Position numbers and translations under genes: made by a program. 64,000 bases of DNA from Hyalella azteca (taxonomy: Eukaryota > Arthropoda > Malacostraca > Amphipoda > Hyalellidae): the NCBI RefSeq assembly GCF_000764305.2, contig NW_025939655.1:124001-188000 (forward strand), written 5' to 3'. Below the pieces are notes generated by a model, which saw only the letters and a list, made by a program, of their open reading frames with translations, did no database searches and was not told the DNA's origin. Shown piece by piece: positions 19,819 through 31,050 of this stretch (its first letter is position 1; each line of letters begins with the position of its first letter).

Positions 19819-19829
19819 CTCCGGATCTC

Positions 19830-20370
19830 GAAGGCAGGAATAAATGCAGATGTAAAATATCAAAAATCTATATCCATCTTTATTTCGATTAAAAAAGATA
19901 ATGTTAATTCTGACTTGGTTGTAAAACTGGATGAATTTCACCATAATTAAGATATACGCGACTGGGAGTCTAGTTTTTTTATTACAATTTTCGGCGAATC
20001 TTGGATAGAAAAAAATCCCTAGTAACCACAGAAAAAATTAAGACCTTAGTGATTTTTTTGTTATGAATGACGGAAAAGTCTTTTGTTTTTCCCCACCTTG
20101 AATATATTCCATTTGCTGGACTGCGGCTGCGTTAAAGTAAATTTATGAACCAAATTGCGCATAGTAAGTTAATCAGCAACTGAGGTTTCGATTATATGTA
20201 CTTTACTTGGCTTTTATCGTAGGTGACCTTCAATTGCATTAATGTTTCATGTGGTATTACTTAAGTATCTTATCGTCTGGTAGATGTAGATAGAATTAAT
20301 AATTTAACGACACCTCAATAATAAGTAGATAGAAGCACTATTAGAATATATTTAAATATTTTTATTGTTA
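19830..20370. other. Gene-free stretch
   Basis: AT-rich, nothing recognised. Confidence 0.55.
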
Positions 20371-20374
20371 TTTG

Positions 20375-20805
20375 TGAACCGTCATGCTTGACTAAAGGTA
20401 GTAAATGTTGTCCTTTGAACCGACATGCTTGACGCGCGGTAGTTAATGTTGTGCTGTGAACCGACATGCTTGACGCGTGCTACCTAACGCTGTACTGTGA
20501 ACCGACATGCTTGACGCGCGGTACTTAATGCTGTACTGTGAACCGACATGCTTGACGAGTGCTATTTAATGCTGTACTGCGAACCGACATGCTTGGCGCG
20601 TGCTACTTAATGCTGTGCTGTGAACCGACATGCTTGACGAGTGCTATTTAATGCTGTATGTGAACCGACATGCTTGACGCGCGGCACATAATGCTGTACT
20701 GTGAACCGACATGCTTGACGAGTGCTATTTAATGCTGTATGTGAACCGACATGCTTGACGCGAGGAACTTAATGTTGTACTGTGAACTGGCATAACTGAT
20801 GCGTG
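20375..20805. repeat. 41-bp minisatellite
   Basis: About ten units containing GTGAACCGACATGCTTGACG followed by a more variable GTGCTACTTAATGCTGTACT half. The units abut directly, so this is not a spacer-bearing array. Confidence 0.88.
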
Positions 20806-22410
20806 TTAATTATATTTTTCAAATGCACAAGCTATAGGACAAACGTTTGTTTCGTCTATATCTACTGTCAGTAGTTCTTTGATAGTTCTTCGGGAAAATA
20901 TTGTAGCGGAATGCATTACGAAAATGTATCGTGAGGCATGGGCTTCGAGCCAAGGATAATAACTGTGGCCATTACACTAAGAGGTAATTGTTCTAGTGTT
21001 AATGGGGCAGGTTATTGTATACAATTAGGCCATATAATAATATTGACAACATTTTATAGATGGCATGTTACCCAACATGTGGACTATGTTGGGTAATATG
21101 GTAATTGATAAATTGGGTCATTTTCAATTGGAATAATAGGGAATATGAAAAAGTTTTGATATGAAATGTAAGAAAAAATATTTATTGTATTTTAAGTTAG
21201 ATCAAGTATACCACGAGCTCCCAAATGTTGTAAACTTTACTTTGACTATTAAATAATTATATAGCAGATGTGTTCCTTAACCACTTCTTCAATTTTCCCA
21301 ACGTTCCAAAAAATATAATAAATAATTTATGAAAATTTAAATTTACACGGATCATTTTAACCAGTTGGATGATCAGGCCAATCACCGCAATTCGATTTTA
21401 TTATTTTTTCGAAGATTTTATAGACTTGATTCTCTGTTTATGTCTTTATGGATTCTTCACCGATTCGACACTTCAGCGAACTCGCGTGCGAACTCGCCTG
21501 CGAGCTCGAACTTCATTTTCAACTCTGGCACTCATAACTCCTTCAATTATGAACGGATTTTAGGTTTTCCGTATTAAAAAAAAATTATCGATGAAAAAAT
21601 TTGAAGACACACCGATTTTATTCTAAATGCATATCTCTCAGAAAATCTGGTTGTATATGCGTACATCAATAAATTAAGGAATGATAAACCGGATGTTTCT
21701 ATCAATATATTTTTATTTCATCATGTAATATCGAACTTGTTATCTTTTAATATTAACAAAATACATTTATATCCCGATGGTACATAAGAGTTTTGGCTTT
21801 GCACCTGCTGAATTTCGGTTGTTGCCTCAGTTTTCTTGTTTACATGAAGTTGAGCCAATTGTGAGGACGTCGTACGTTTTGGATGTGAGTTGACTAATTT
21901 GAGTGCACCCCATAAAATTATATTAATGATTTGATCAATTTCTTAATGGCAGATACAATAGTCATTGTAGCTTTATAAAAATTTTTTTAGTGTAATCAGA
22001 CTACTACGATTTTACGAATAAATTGAAGAGGTGGTGTCGTGGTGAACGACTGATCGGGCTGCTTCGGGCAAGCCGCAAAGTATAGTCAAGTCACTCAAGT
22101 CCAAGTGGCTAAATCTTTGTTCTGACTTATGAATACGGTGAACATTGACATGCAAAAAGACAAGATTTACAACAATCTTCTCTTCGCAATTTGAGTTAGC
22201 GTCATCACTAGATTATCAGATACTGTCTTTTTTTAGGGCAAAACACCAACTCACCAAGTGACAAGCTGGCAAATCCTACATAGCTATACCTAGTTCCTAC
22301 TTGCTACAAGGTTGACACATTGCACAGCTAGCCCTAGGCCTAGCTCACTACAGACTAGCATTTGATGAATTTCACTAGCAAGTAGATGATGTAGATCAGG
22401 TGCTATGTGA
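20806..22410. other. Gene-free stretch
   Basis: AT-rich. A GC-richer 100 bp at 22028-22120 (GTGGTGTCGTGGTGAACGAC) is faintly SINE-like but has no B box. No gene was recognised. Confidence 0.5.
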
Positions 22411-22429
22411 AAGCAGGGTTTGTTAGTAG

Positions 22430-22560
22430 CTTTGTACTGGCCATGGAAAATCTGGAAAGTCATGAATTTTGATTTTTCATTTTCCAGGCCTGGAAAGTCA
22501 TTGGATTTCATTTCACTTTTTTTCTGGTTATGGAAAGTCATGGTATTTGCAAATAAACAA
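22430..22560. mobile_element. Probable hAT-type transposon remnant (non-coding)
   Basis: Repeated GGAAAGTCATGGATTT-like phrases, here GGAAAGTCATTGGATTTCA and relatives, resemble non-coding regions of one animal hAT group. The same phrase recurs at 26405-26435 beside a hAT-like coding fragment. This is inference from memory. Confidence 0.35.
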
Positions 22561-22639
22561 AGAGATAAGAAAGTGTTTTTCTCTGCTTCATGTCTTTACT
22601 GTTTGTGCATTCTCTTGTTTCCTGTCTTCTGATTGTCAC

Positions 22640-23869
22640 ACATGAAATGAGCCACGGTCAGGAAGATGTGCCAGGTGCGTGGGAATTTTTATTATCATTG
22701 CATCAGTTTGTGCCGTGCGCCGTAATATGCCGGTAAAAAGTGCACCGTGCGCCAGCCCAGGCATGGAATATATCTACTTGGCGAGCCGCGACTGAATTTT
22801 TTGAGCCGTGATTTTATGGATTTGCCAGCCGTTATTCCATTTCTACGAGCCGTGATTCCATTTCACCGAGCCGTGAGTTCCATATCTCGGCCATGAAAAG
22901 CCATTTACGAGGTGCAAATTTTTTTACAAAGTCCATGCACGTGTTACCCCAAATCTCTAATTTTACCCTTAAACAGTCGAACGGCAACAATAAAATTTGT
23001 GTCTACTGTAAGTTCAGCACACGTTAATGCAGTCTGACCGCTTTGATATGACATTCGAGCCGCGAGATTTCATACCTACTGAAATTATATGATATTTGAG
23101 CCGCGATATTTCAGACAAAAATAGGACTTTTCCAGACTAGCGCCAGCCTGCGCCGTGCTCCTAAAGTTGTTTGAAGATGAATGCGCGGTAACACTATCAC
23201 ACACGAAGAAATACCTGCATCACATAATTCACATTGACTAGATTCCTAACGTGTTAACTCAGTTTCTACGAGTTGGCAATGTTATGAATATTTATTTCTT
23301 ATTCATAGATAACAATTCGGTTGGAAATTAATTACAAAACTAAATAGTAGAACGTAGAAGGCGACACTCCACATGGCTTCAGATTGGCTCCTAATAACAA
23401 AGGACTGACTTTGGCAAATGCCAAATAGTACAAACCCGAATGTCAATATCAGGAATACCGTCAACCGGGGCTACTCGGGACAGGCCTCCGACACGTCGTA
23501 AAACTGTTGTAGTAGCGAAACTAATTGGAATATTGCAGAACTAAAAATAGTGGCGTAAACGTCAACATTTTTCCTATCTATGTAGTATAAAGGAAGTCGA
23601 AAAATACTACATTTACTTGCTTTGAAAAATTCCAAAAAAAAAAAAAAAAACGATCAAATCTGTCCCGTGTAGCCCCGGTTGACGGTACGTTACATTCCCA
23701 ACATCCTCCTGGCTGGAGAAATGGGTTTGTGTGGTGCAAACCAATTGAAAACAAAAATACAGGCACTGCACTTTTTTTTTAAATTATCAGTTCTCATTTT
23801 TTGCAACTTTGAAGGTTAAGTAAATAGACTAACAACAAACATTAATAAAATATGAATAGCTTCAAGAGG
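22640..23869. other. Gene-free stretch with GAGCCGTGATTCC repeats
   Basis: Around 22780-22900 and again at 23050-23110, loose units of GAGCCGTGATTCCATTTC occur in a moderately GC-rich block. The remainder is unrecognised. Confidence 0.5.
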
Positions 23870-23877
23870 CTCATCAC

Positions 23878-25225
23878 AAGGTCTTGGACAAATTTACGGC
23901 CGGTCTCCCGGCCGTCAGTGTACCTGGAATATCTTCCAAAGTACTGAACATATCTTGATGAAACTTGGTACACATATTCATTATGGCCTAATGGTGCTGT
24001 CAAGCTCGTAATAATTTTTTTAATATCACCTTCATTCGTGACTTATATGACGAAACGTGCCGAAATTTGCAGTGTACAGAAAATTTCTTCCAAGGTACTG
24101 AACAGATTTGGATAAAATTTTGAATATGAATTTCTGAATACTAAACGGAGATGTTTAGCTCATGAAATGTTTTTACGTTTTACCTTCGTTGGCGAGTATT
24201 TTTCTCTTTTCCCTCATTCGTGATTTAAACAGCAAAACAGTGCTTAAATTCACAGTGTACCAGAGATTTCTTCTAAAATACAGAACAGATTCGAACGGAA
24301 CTTTGCATATAGAAACCTAACCTCCCAACAGTGAGGTTTAGCTCATGACAATTTTTTTTATTTTGCCTTCGTTGGCAAGGTATATCGTATACGGCTTTAC
24401 GTATATGGCTCCTGGTCAAAGGTCTTGGACTAATTTAAGGCCGAACCCGCGGCCGGTCTCGCAGCCAGAAAGGTTTACTTAGTGTTTTTATGGGCTTTCT
24501 AGGTTTTTTTGTGTTTTTAATGGAACCTGTTCCTAACTGGACCTAACCTGCGAGGTTTTTGTTGATTGGCTAGGTTTTTTCTATGTTTGGAGTTCTGCGG
24601 CCGCGAGACCGGCCGCAGGTCCGGCCGTAAATTTGTCCGAGACGTCCTGGTCAATGCAAGTTCAAAAATTGGCCTAAGAAATGCCGGTCCTTTCTCCGTA
24701 TATCCGTATAAGTCGCAAACAAAGGCAAAATAAAAAAATTTTCACGAGCTAAACATCGCCGTTTGGAGGTTAGGTTTCTATATGCAAAGTTTCGTTCGAA
24801 TCTCTTGAGTATTTTAGAAGAAATCTCTGGTTCATTGCGAATTTAAGCACTATTTTGCTGTTTAAATAACGAATGAGGGAAATGAGAAAAATATTTGCCA
24901 ATGAAGGCAAAACGTAACAAATTTTCACGAGCTAAACATCTCTGTTTAGTATTCAGAAATTCATATTCAAAATTCCATTCAGATCTGTTCAGTGCCCTGG
25001 AAGAAATGGCTGGGACACTGCAAATTTTGGCACATTTTGTCATATAACTCAAGAATGAAGGCGATATTAAAAAAATTATCACAAGCTTGACATCACCGTA
25101 AGGCCATAATGAATATGTGTACCAAGTTTCATCGAGCTACGTTCAGTACTTTGGGAGATATTCCAGGTAGGTACACTAAATTTGGACAATGGCCGCGAGG
25201 ATGGCCGTAAATTTGTCCGAAACGT
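23878..25225. mobile_element. Fold-back DNA transposon with 8-bp target duplication
   Basis: The element is almost entirely two inverted arms of about 540 bp. The ends share GGACAAATTTACGGCC. CTCATCAC is duplicated exactly at 23870-23877 and 25226-25233. Each arm holds about three diverged units of roughly 170 bp with the phrase CTTCCAAAGTACTGAACA. There is no coding capacity. The 8-bp duplication fits hAT- or P-like integration. A second element sits in its centre. Confidence 0.85.
24419..24645. mobile_element. Nested 227-bp MITE of the same family
   Basis: Begins AAGGTCTTGGAC and ends GTCCGAGACGT, the same termini as the surrounding element. It is flanked by an exact 8-bp duplication CCTGGTCA at 24411-24418 and 24646-24653. 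Its interior carries complementary GGCCGCGAGACCGGCC-type blocks. Confidence 0.85.
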
Positions 25226-25233
25226 CTCATCAC

Positions 25234-26068
25234 ATACATGACGATGAATCAGCATTGCGTAAAAGTATATAAAGACGATGTTGGGAATTTCTGATGACAG
25301 TTATGTCTAGACATATTTCATTTACAAAAGATTTCGCACTCAAAACTATTTTCCATTAATTGCAATCATGAAATTATTTTTGACTCCTTTCATTAACCGT
25401 AGAATCTTTAATAACCCTATCAGCGCACTAATAGTATATATAGAACGAGCTAAATCTGTCATTTAACACTAATATTTGTTTACTTCAGTCTTCATATGCC
25501 CAATTTCTGAGGACTTGGTTATTCACCACTTGCCTCACATCCGGACAGAATATTGCCTCACTTCCGGACGGTCTACGGAAGGTAAACAAACGATGTTCAT
25601 CAGTTTGTATAAGAAATTTGTAGAAAATTTCTTTGAAAATAAATTTCTAGATTTTTACTTTCACAAAATTTCCAAATCAAGGAAAATCATAGGTTATTGA
25701 TGGATAATTAAACACATATTGAGTACCTATTGTACATTTTCTGTCACTTGACCCTTGACAAAATGTATGTGTTTGCTGTGCCGACGCTTGCATGTGCTGC
25801 GCCAACGCTTGCGTGCGCTGCGCCGACTCTTGCGCGCACAAGCGAGGATGGCCAGAAGTTGCACCAACTGTGCACTGCAATGGCTTAAAAAAAGTCAAAA
25901 TGCGCGGGAAAATTCACCGAAAACATACATCATCCTGAGTGTGGGAAATAAGTACTAATAAGAGACTGTGCGGCTGTGCCAGTCTCTTGTGTCATGCATT
26001 CCGATTGGTTATCCACAAGTGAGCTCAGTCACCAAGCTCAGTTTCATTTGACAACTTTTTGATCTGCA
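25234..26068. other. Gene-free stretch
   Basis: A short GC-rich repeat of TGCGCCGACGCTTGC type at 25780-25840; otherwise AT-rich. No gene was recognised. Confidence 0.5.
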
Positions 26069-26116
26069 GTGGCAGCATTCTATCTTCACTCTTCAGCATG
26101 CAATTTCTACATCACC

Positions 26117-26326
26117 ATGCCTGGAAAGTGTAATTTTCATGACTTGTGGTTAAGAATAGAAGCTTTTTGTGACTGGCTTGCTTGCCATCCAAAGCATGAA
26201 AGTATGGCAATATGTACATTGTTCTCAAAATACTTCAATGTGTCAAATATGAGGGAAGCAGTTTTGAAGAGCCATGCCACCTTTGAAAAGCTATGCATTT
26301 ATACATTTGCTATTTATCAACTGTAG
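26117..26326 (+). pseudogene. hAT-like transposon N-terminal fragment
   Basis: The open frame from MPGKCNFHDLWL has a BED-like zinc-finger pattern, including LACHPKHESMAIC and later SHATFEK. It resembles the N-terminus of a group of animal hAT-related proteins. It stops after 69 residues, and no dimerisation or catalytic region follows in frame. Read as a decayed transposon remnant. A second open stretch at 26293-26667 may be more of it but shows no motif I recognise. Confidence 0.45.
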
Positions 26327-26329
26327 GAG

Positions 26330-27694
26330 ATGATAGAATATGCACGGTTAGTCTTTCAGTCATGCTACACCTGTCTTGGAAAATTATATTGATGGTAATG
26401 GACTATGGAGAGTCATGGAAAAGTCATGGATTTAATTATCTGCATCAAACTCCTAAATTTTTAAATATGAACCAAAACACTACCAGTACCAGCTTATCTC
26501 ACTGGCTCATGACTGAACTGAATGTAAACTGCAGTACTATCATGCATTTCTGGCATAGTAGATTCACTGTCAGAATTTTGAGAGCATGCTCTAAGAACTG
26601 CAATCTTGATCCGAGAGCATCTTTCATTAATTTGAAAATATTTTATCAATGTTTATTTTTAGCATAAAGGGTTATCCTTTGCTCATCTCAGCTAAGCAAG
26701 TAATTGATGGAAATTTCTCAAAAAACAAGATTGTGTCATCATAGTTCTACTCTTTTTAGTTCATTTCCAAACACTAATCAATAAAATTAAGCTAACATTT
26801 GGGAAGACTTTAAAATTAGATACCTTAGGTTCGCCAAGGCATGAAGTGACTGTCCGCCATTTTGCCAGCATTGTTTATGTTGGAACGTACTGTCAAACGG
26901 GGTGGTAAGGGAGGGTTTTGAGCATTTTTTGTTGATAACTTCTTACCATGAAACATTTTATAAACTAATTTGAGCTTATTTTAAAGGCCTTTGTGAGGGC
27001 TATCGTATACCATCTCCGTAAAAATTCCATATGCTATTCGTAAGGTGCCAGATGCAAAATAAAAGCGTCCCTAATTACGCCTTAGAACAGGGTAATTTGG
27101 GACGCATGAAATAAAACTTAATTTTAAAACATTTGAAGCATGCAGAGTGTACTCATCCATTACCAGCAGTACTGTGAAGTCCTCAACTTTCTTTCTAGAT
27201 GATGTAGAACAAATAACATTTTCTGTGATTTTTATTCTCCTTTGTCATTTATTGATGTGATATTACCATATCCATGGACTTGCCATTGAGTATTGACAGC
27301 AACCTTGTCCACTGCAAGCTTCATATAAGCAGCCTTATAGCATTTCTTCAGTATCTGTAAGCTTGCAGGACAGCTTGTAATTTCCCACCATTTTAAATTG
27401 TGTCATGTGAATTCACTACATATAACAAAAAAAAAAATTATTAAAAATATACCTGAATTAGAAAGGAATATTTTTGTGACAACAATCATATTTGTTTGAA
27501 AAATAAATCATAGTTTATGTTAATTACTTTTCATTCTATGTTGCCCGGTGCACAATTCTATCTATGACATTCTATGCACAATTTTGTTATGACCATGATG
27601 TGATGAGCAATGTGATGTCACTGATGTGTGACAATGATTTCTGTCGAGTGATTTTTTTGCTGAGCAAGATAAATGTAATCAAAATCCTTTGTTG
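26330..27694. other. Gene-free stretch
   Basis: Apart from GGAAAAGTCATGGATTT at about 26415 (possible hAT relic), no feature was recognised. Confidence 0.5.
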
Positions 27695-28284
27695 TTAAGG
27701 GGAGCGTCTCCCTAAAAATTTATCTCAGTAATTTACAGAGGGATCAATCTGAAATTTGGTACACATATGTAAAACAGAATTCTAAGACATTTTTGTTCAT
27801 GTGATTTTTTCGAAAAAATTGAAAGAAAACGTGAAATTCTTATGTGAGTGTGGGAGCATTTTGTCCGAAATTGTTTGAAATTTTCGATTTTACCTCCACT
27901 TTCCCCCCCTTTTTGCAACATAAAATCCGAACTATAACGAACTTAGAAAAACCAATACATCATTTTGTAGATCTTTCATTTGCAAATCAAACGGTATATG
28001 TCTCATTGACGTAGCTTCAAAACTCTAGGAGGAGATAGGTTTGCAAGTCAGAAAAATGTTGTTTTTCAGGAGAGCTGAAAAACTGAAAATTTTTATGAAA
28101 ATTAAAAAAACTGCATTCTAAATAAATCTATATTACAAAAACGCATAAATCATTCTCTAGATCTTTTTCTTGCGCATCCAATGGTATAAGTTTCATTGCT
28201 GTAGCTTGAAAACTATGGGAAGAAATTGTACTTCGAAAAAAGGAAAGAAAAAAATATAATATATTAAATAACAAAATGTATTGA

Positions 28285-28430
28285 AATTTATCCAGTGCCT
28301 GGCTCTGGATCCCCGGCTCGGTATTTAATTAGCATTAAATACGTCCTCGCCTATTACTCAAATGAAATCGAGGGTATCATCGTGGCCAACGACTCGTTGT
28401 TGTCCAGTCGGCACTGAATGATAATAAATA
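28285..28430. other. Unidentified GC-richer insert within the Kolobok-like element
   Basis: A 145-bp block from GTGCCTGGCTCTGGATCC to GTCGGCACTGAATGATAATA, followed by an A-rich tail. It has the look of a 3'-end retroelement fragment, but no family was recognised. Confidence 0.3.
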
Positions 28431-28489
28431 AAAGAAAAAAATTATAAGAATAAGAAAAAAAATGGAGAGAAGGAAATTGAGAAAAAAAG

Positions 28490-28680
28490 AGAAGAATTAT
28501 TGGAAGAAAATGGGGTCGATGTGAACAACTTACCCCATAGTCAAGAAAAGAGAAGAATTATTGGAAGAAAATGGGGTCGATGTGAACAACTTACCCCATA
28601 ATCAAGAAAAGAGAAGAATTATTGGAAGAAAATGGGGTCGATATGAACAACTTACCCCATAATCAAGAAAAGAGAAGAAT
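28490..28680. repeat. Three 61-bp tandem units
   Basis: The units contain GGAAGAAAATGGGGTCGATG and AACAACTTACCCCATA and are almost identical, implying recent expansion. They lie inside the Kolobok-like element. Confidence 0.88.
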
Positions 28681-28749
28681 GAAGAAGGAATTTAGAAATT
28701 CCCTGCGCCGTACCCAGTGCTGGGAGTGGCCGTGCGCGTCTTCCTTGGT

Positions 28750-29400
28750 TTGCGGCTTGGAGTCGTCACTTCAGCAGCCTTTACCTTCAACATGTTTAGG
28801 TGGTCAGGCGTTCGCAATCCAAGAGCTACAAGAAGGTTTCCTTTCTCGTATCCAATGTTGTGGTCCAAGACCGTGCCACGAGCAACGAATAAGACGCGGT
28901 CAAGTGAAGCGAATTTCTCCTTTGAGCACCTCAGCCAGATCTTGGAATGGAGGCTTTCGTTGGAGTTTTGAGTTCACTGCTTGACACAGCGTTTCAACAG
29001 TTGGTCACTGCACAAATCAACATATACCTGGAGAATACCCTTCAGGAGCTTCTGGGACATACCAGCAAGGTGGAGTGACTTGGTGGAGTGAGGCTCAGGT
29101 GTCTTATTAGCAGCTTCTGCTCGTTGAACCCAACACCAGGATTCTGCTCCATGGGGGCAAGATGCGTGTCTGGGGCGTGCATCAGTGCTACTTGAGTGAT
29201 AGTAAGTGGCAAGGATTGATTCTCTCACGGTGGCAACATCAGCAGACGAGTTGTGCTTCCGGAGGTTCTGACCGAAATGCCTTGTCAATAAATCTATCAC
29301 TCCATCGGTCAGCTTGCCTGCCCCAGCATACATGCTCCTCATGACTTGCTTGCCGGCCTTTGTCGTGGTAACAACCTTGGACTTATTCTTTAGAGCTCTG
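28750..29400 (-). pseudogene. Kolobok/Mutator-like transposase fragment
   Basis: On the minus strand, YYHSSSTDARPRHASCPHGA, SWCW and VDLCSDQLLKRC, then (after a stop) NSNESLHSKIW and a shifted FVARGTVLDHNIGYEKG, follow the order of conserved blocks of this transposase group (CP..SWC...DLSS..LL.KC...N.NE.....W). Stops and at least one frame change break it, and the N-terminal part is missing near the N at 29440. Non-functional. Confidence 0.7.
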
Positions 29401-29439
29401 AGGCGTGAGCCTAACCTCTTGGCGACATGATTTATGCAG

Positions 29440-29440
29440 N
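29440..29440. other. Undetermined base, possible collapsed gap
   Basis: A single N inside the transposase remnant. Confidence 0.7.
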
Positions 29441-29570
29441 GTGTACGAGAACCAGACGACGTAGAGAGACAAGTTTAGTCTCGTTAGAAGCGTAATTTTC
29501 TAAGCTTTAAAATGAGTGTAAAAACCCAAAAAGTGAAAATTTTCGATTTTTCGGGAGACGCTCCCCTTAA

Positions 29571-30718
29571 TAGATTTTTTCATTAACTGTAGCCTTTGCT
29601 AACCAAGATTCCACTGTAAATGTTTTTTTTTTTTGCAAGTGTCACTTATACCCTGGAGGGTATCTCTTATTACCCCATCTTGTGGAAATGGCCACCACTT
29701 TTTTTAGATTAAGCTATGCAAATTTCGTCAATCTAATTTTTAAGCCAACACCTGTGTGCCACTTTTTTGCAAGTAACATTTTTTGATATGGCAAATATAT
29801 ATTTTTTTTGTTACAGACCTTGGCAGAAGTACTTTTCCAAAATCTCACTTTGCACACTTTTAGGGATTTTTAGAGGTAGGTAGTAAATGTATGGTTTCTT
29901 AACTTACTTTATGCAACATAGATAGGAAAAATGTTTAAGTTTATACCACTATTTTTGGTTTTGCAATAATTCAATTAGTTTGGCTGCTACATACAACATT
30001 TCACAAATTGATTGAATACTGTCCCGATTTACCCCACCCATTGCTTATTACTCAGTTTGACAGTATATATGACATCTTTGCAAAGAAATTATATGTTATA
30101 CAATGTTGATAGGCATTTATATGAATAATATAGGTATGTAATTTCTGACCCAAATTTTTGTACAGGGTGTTTCGTGGGGCAAGCTTTTAGTGATGGTGTG
30201 TGAGCTGACATGATAAAACCCAGTACCAAGTCTACAGCTGCTGTTGCCAATAGTCAGCCTATAGCATACCATCATCTTGAAGCCTTACTGCACCAAAATG
30301 TATGTAAGAATTTTTAAGTACAAATGAAATTGTGCATAAGTGGTGTGAATAGTTGTAAGTAGCATAGAACTTTACTCAGAAGATTATAGTGAACTGTTGT
30401 TGTTTAGTTGTCACATGCGTTCAAAAGAGGCTATGAGATTGATGCAAGAAAATATTCCTGATTTGATAGGTAGCGATTTTTTTATTGTGATTTAAAATTT
30501 TTTGTTGGGCTTTTATTGAAAGGTTTTCCCATGTGTTGATCAAGATATGTTTTTTTTGTAAAATATTTAAACACTTTTTTAAATTATGAAAATCTAGCTG
30601 AAGGCCTGGCCATAAGTTACATTGGTTTCTATTTGTGTCACAGATTGATGCTTTTTTGGTCATTTTCCCACTCCCATTTGATGGTGTAATAAGTGCTAAA
30701 TTTTTTATTTCTCTACAG
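29571..30718. other. Upstream of the first placed MEIOC exon
   Basis: AT-rich. A 5' exon or promoter of the MEIOC gene may lie here but could not be identified. The open frame continues upstream of 30719 to about 30635. Confidence 0.45.
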
Positions 30719-31050
30719 GATTGTTTGTGGGAAAGCATTCAGAAACCTGCAGAAGAAAATACAAATGTTTTTGTATGTGGAGAGGCTCATCTAAGTTCTT
30801 TACAGTACCCCACCCATCAATACCAGGATGCTGGTGCTCCCAACCCGACCTCTTCCTACAACTTTCTCTTGGGTGGCAGCATCAATGATACTGCAGCACC
30901 TCTCGACCCCACCAGCACCATCGCTCCCACCAGCACCAGCACCATCAGCCCCCAGTATGCTTCTACAGGACTGGAAGCTTGTCTTGTTGCTGACATTGTA
31001 TCGCAAGTGCTTGATGAATCAGACCAGCTTGGTCTGGCCTACATAAATCA
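30719..31050 (+). CDS. MEIOC: MEIOC exon a (provisional 5'-most exon)
   Basis: The acceptor TTTTATTTCTCTACAG precedes DCLWESIQKPAEE. It is rich in S, T and P and includes LVADIVSQVLDESDQLGLAY. It ends ATCA|GTGAGC in phase 2, matching exon b, which gives a glutamine at the junction. If this is the first exon, the start would have to lie upstream in the open frame beginning at 30635. Confidence 0.6.

Larger units (their letters stand above)
27699..29566 (-). mobile_element. Decayed Kolobok-like DNA transposon with TTAA duplication
   Basis: Inverted ends GGGGAGCGTCTCCC at 27699 and GGGAGACGCTCCCC finishing at 29566 lie directly inside TTAA on both sides (27695-27698 and 29567-29570). Minus-strand coding remnants match the Mutator/Kolobok-type transposase of arthropods. 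An N at 29440 and an internal repeat show that it is incompletely assembled or rearranged. Confidence 0.8.

Noticed and set aside
20375..20805. CRISPR-like array of 41-bp repeats
   Set aside because: The repeats abut without unique spacers and the window is eukaryotic; it is an ordinary minisatellite.
22028..22120. Possible SINE head (GTGGTGTCGTGGTGAACGAC)
   Set aside because: Some A-box resemblance but no B box or tail found.
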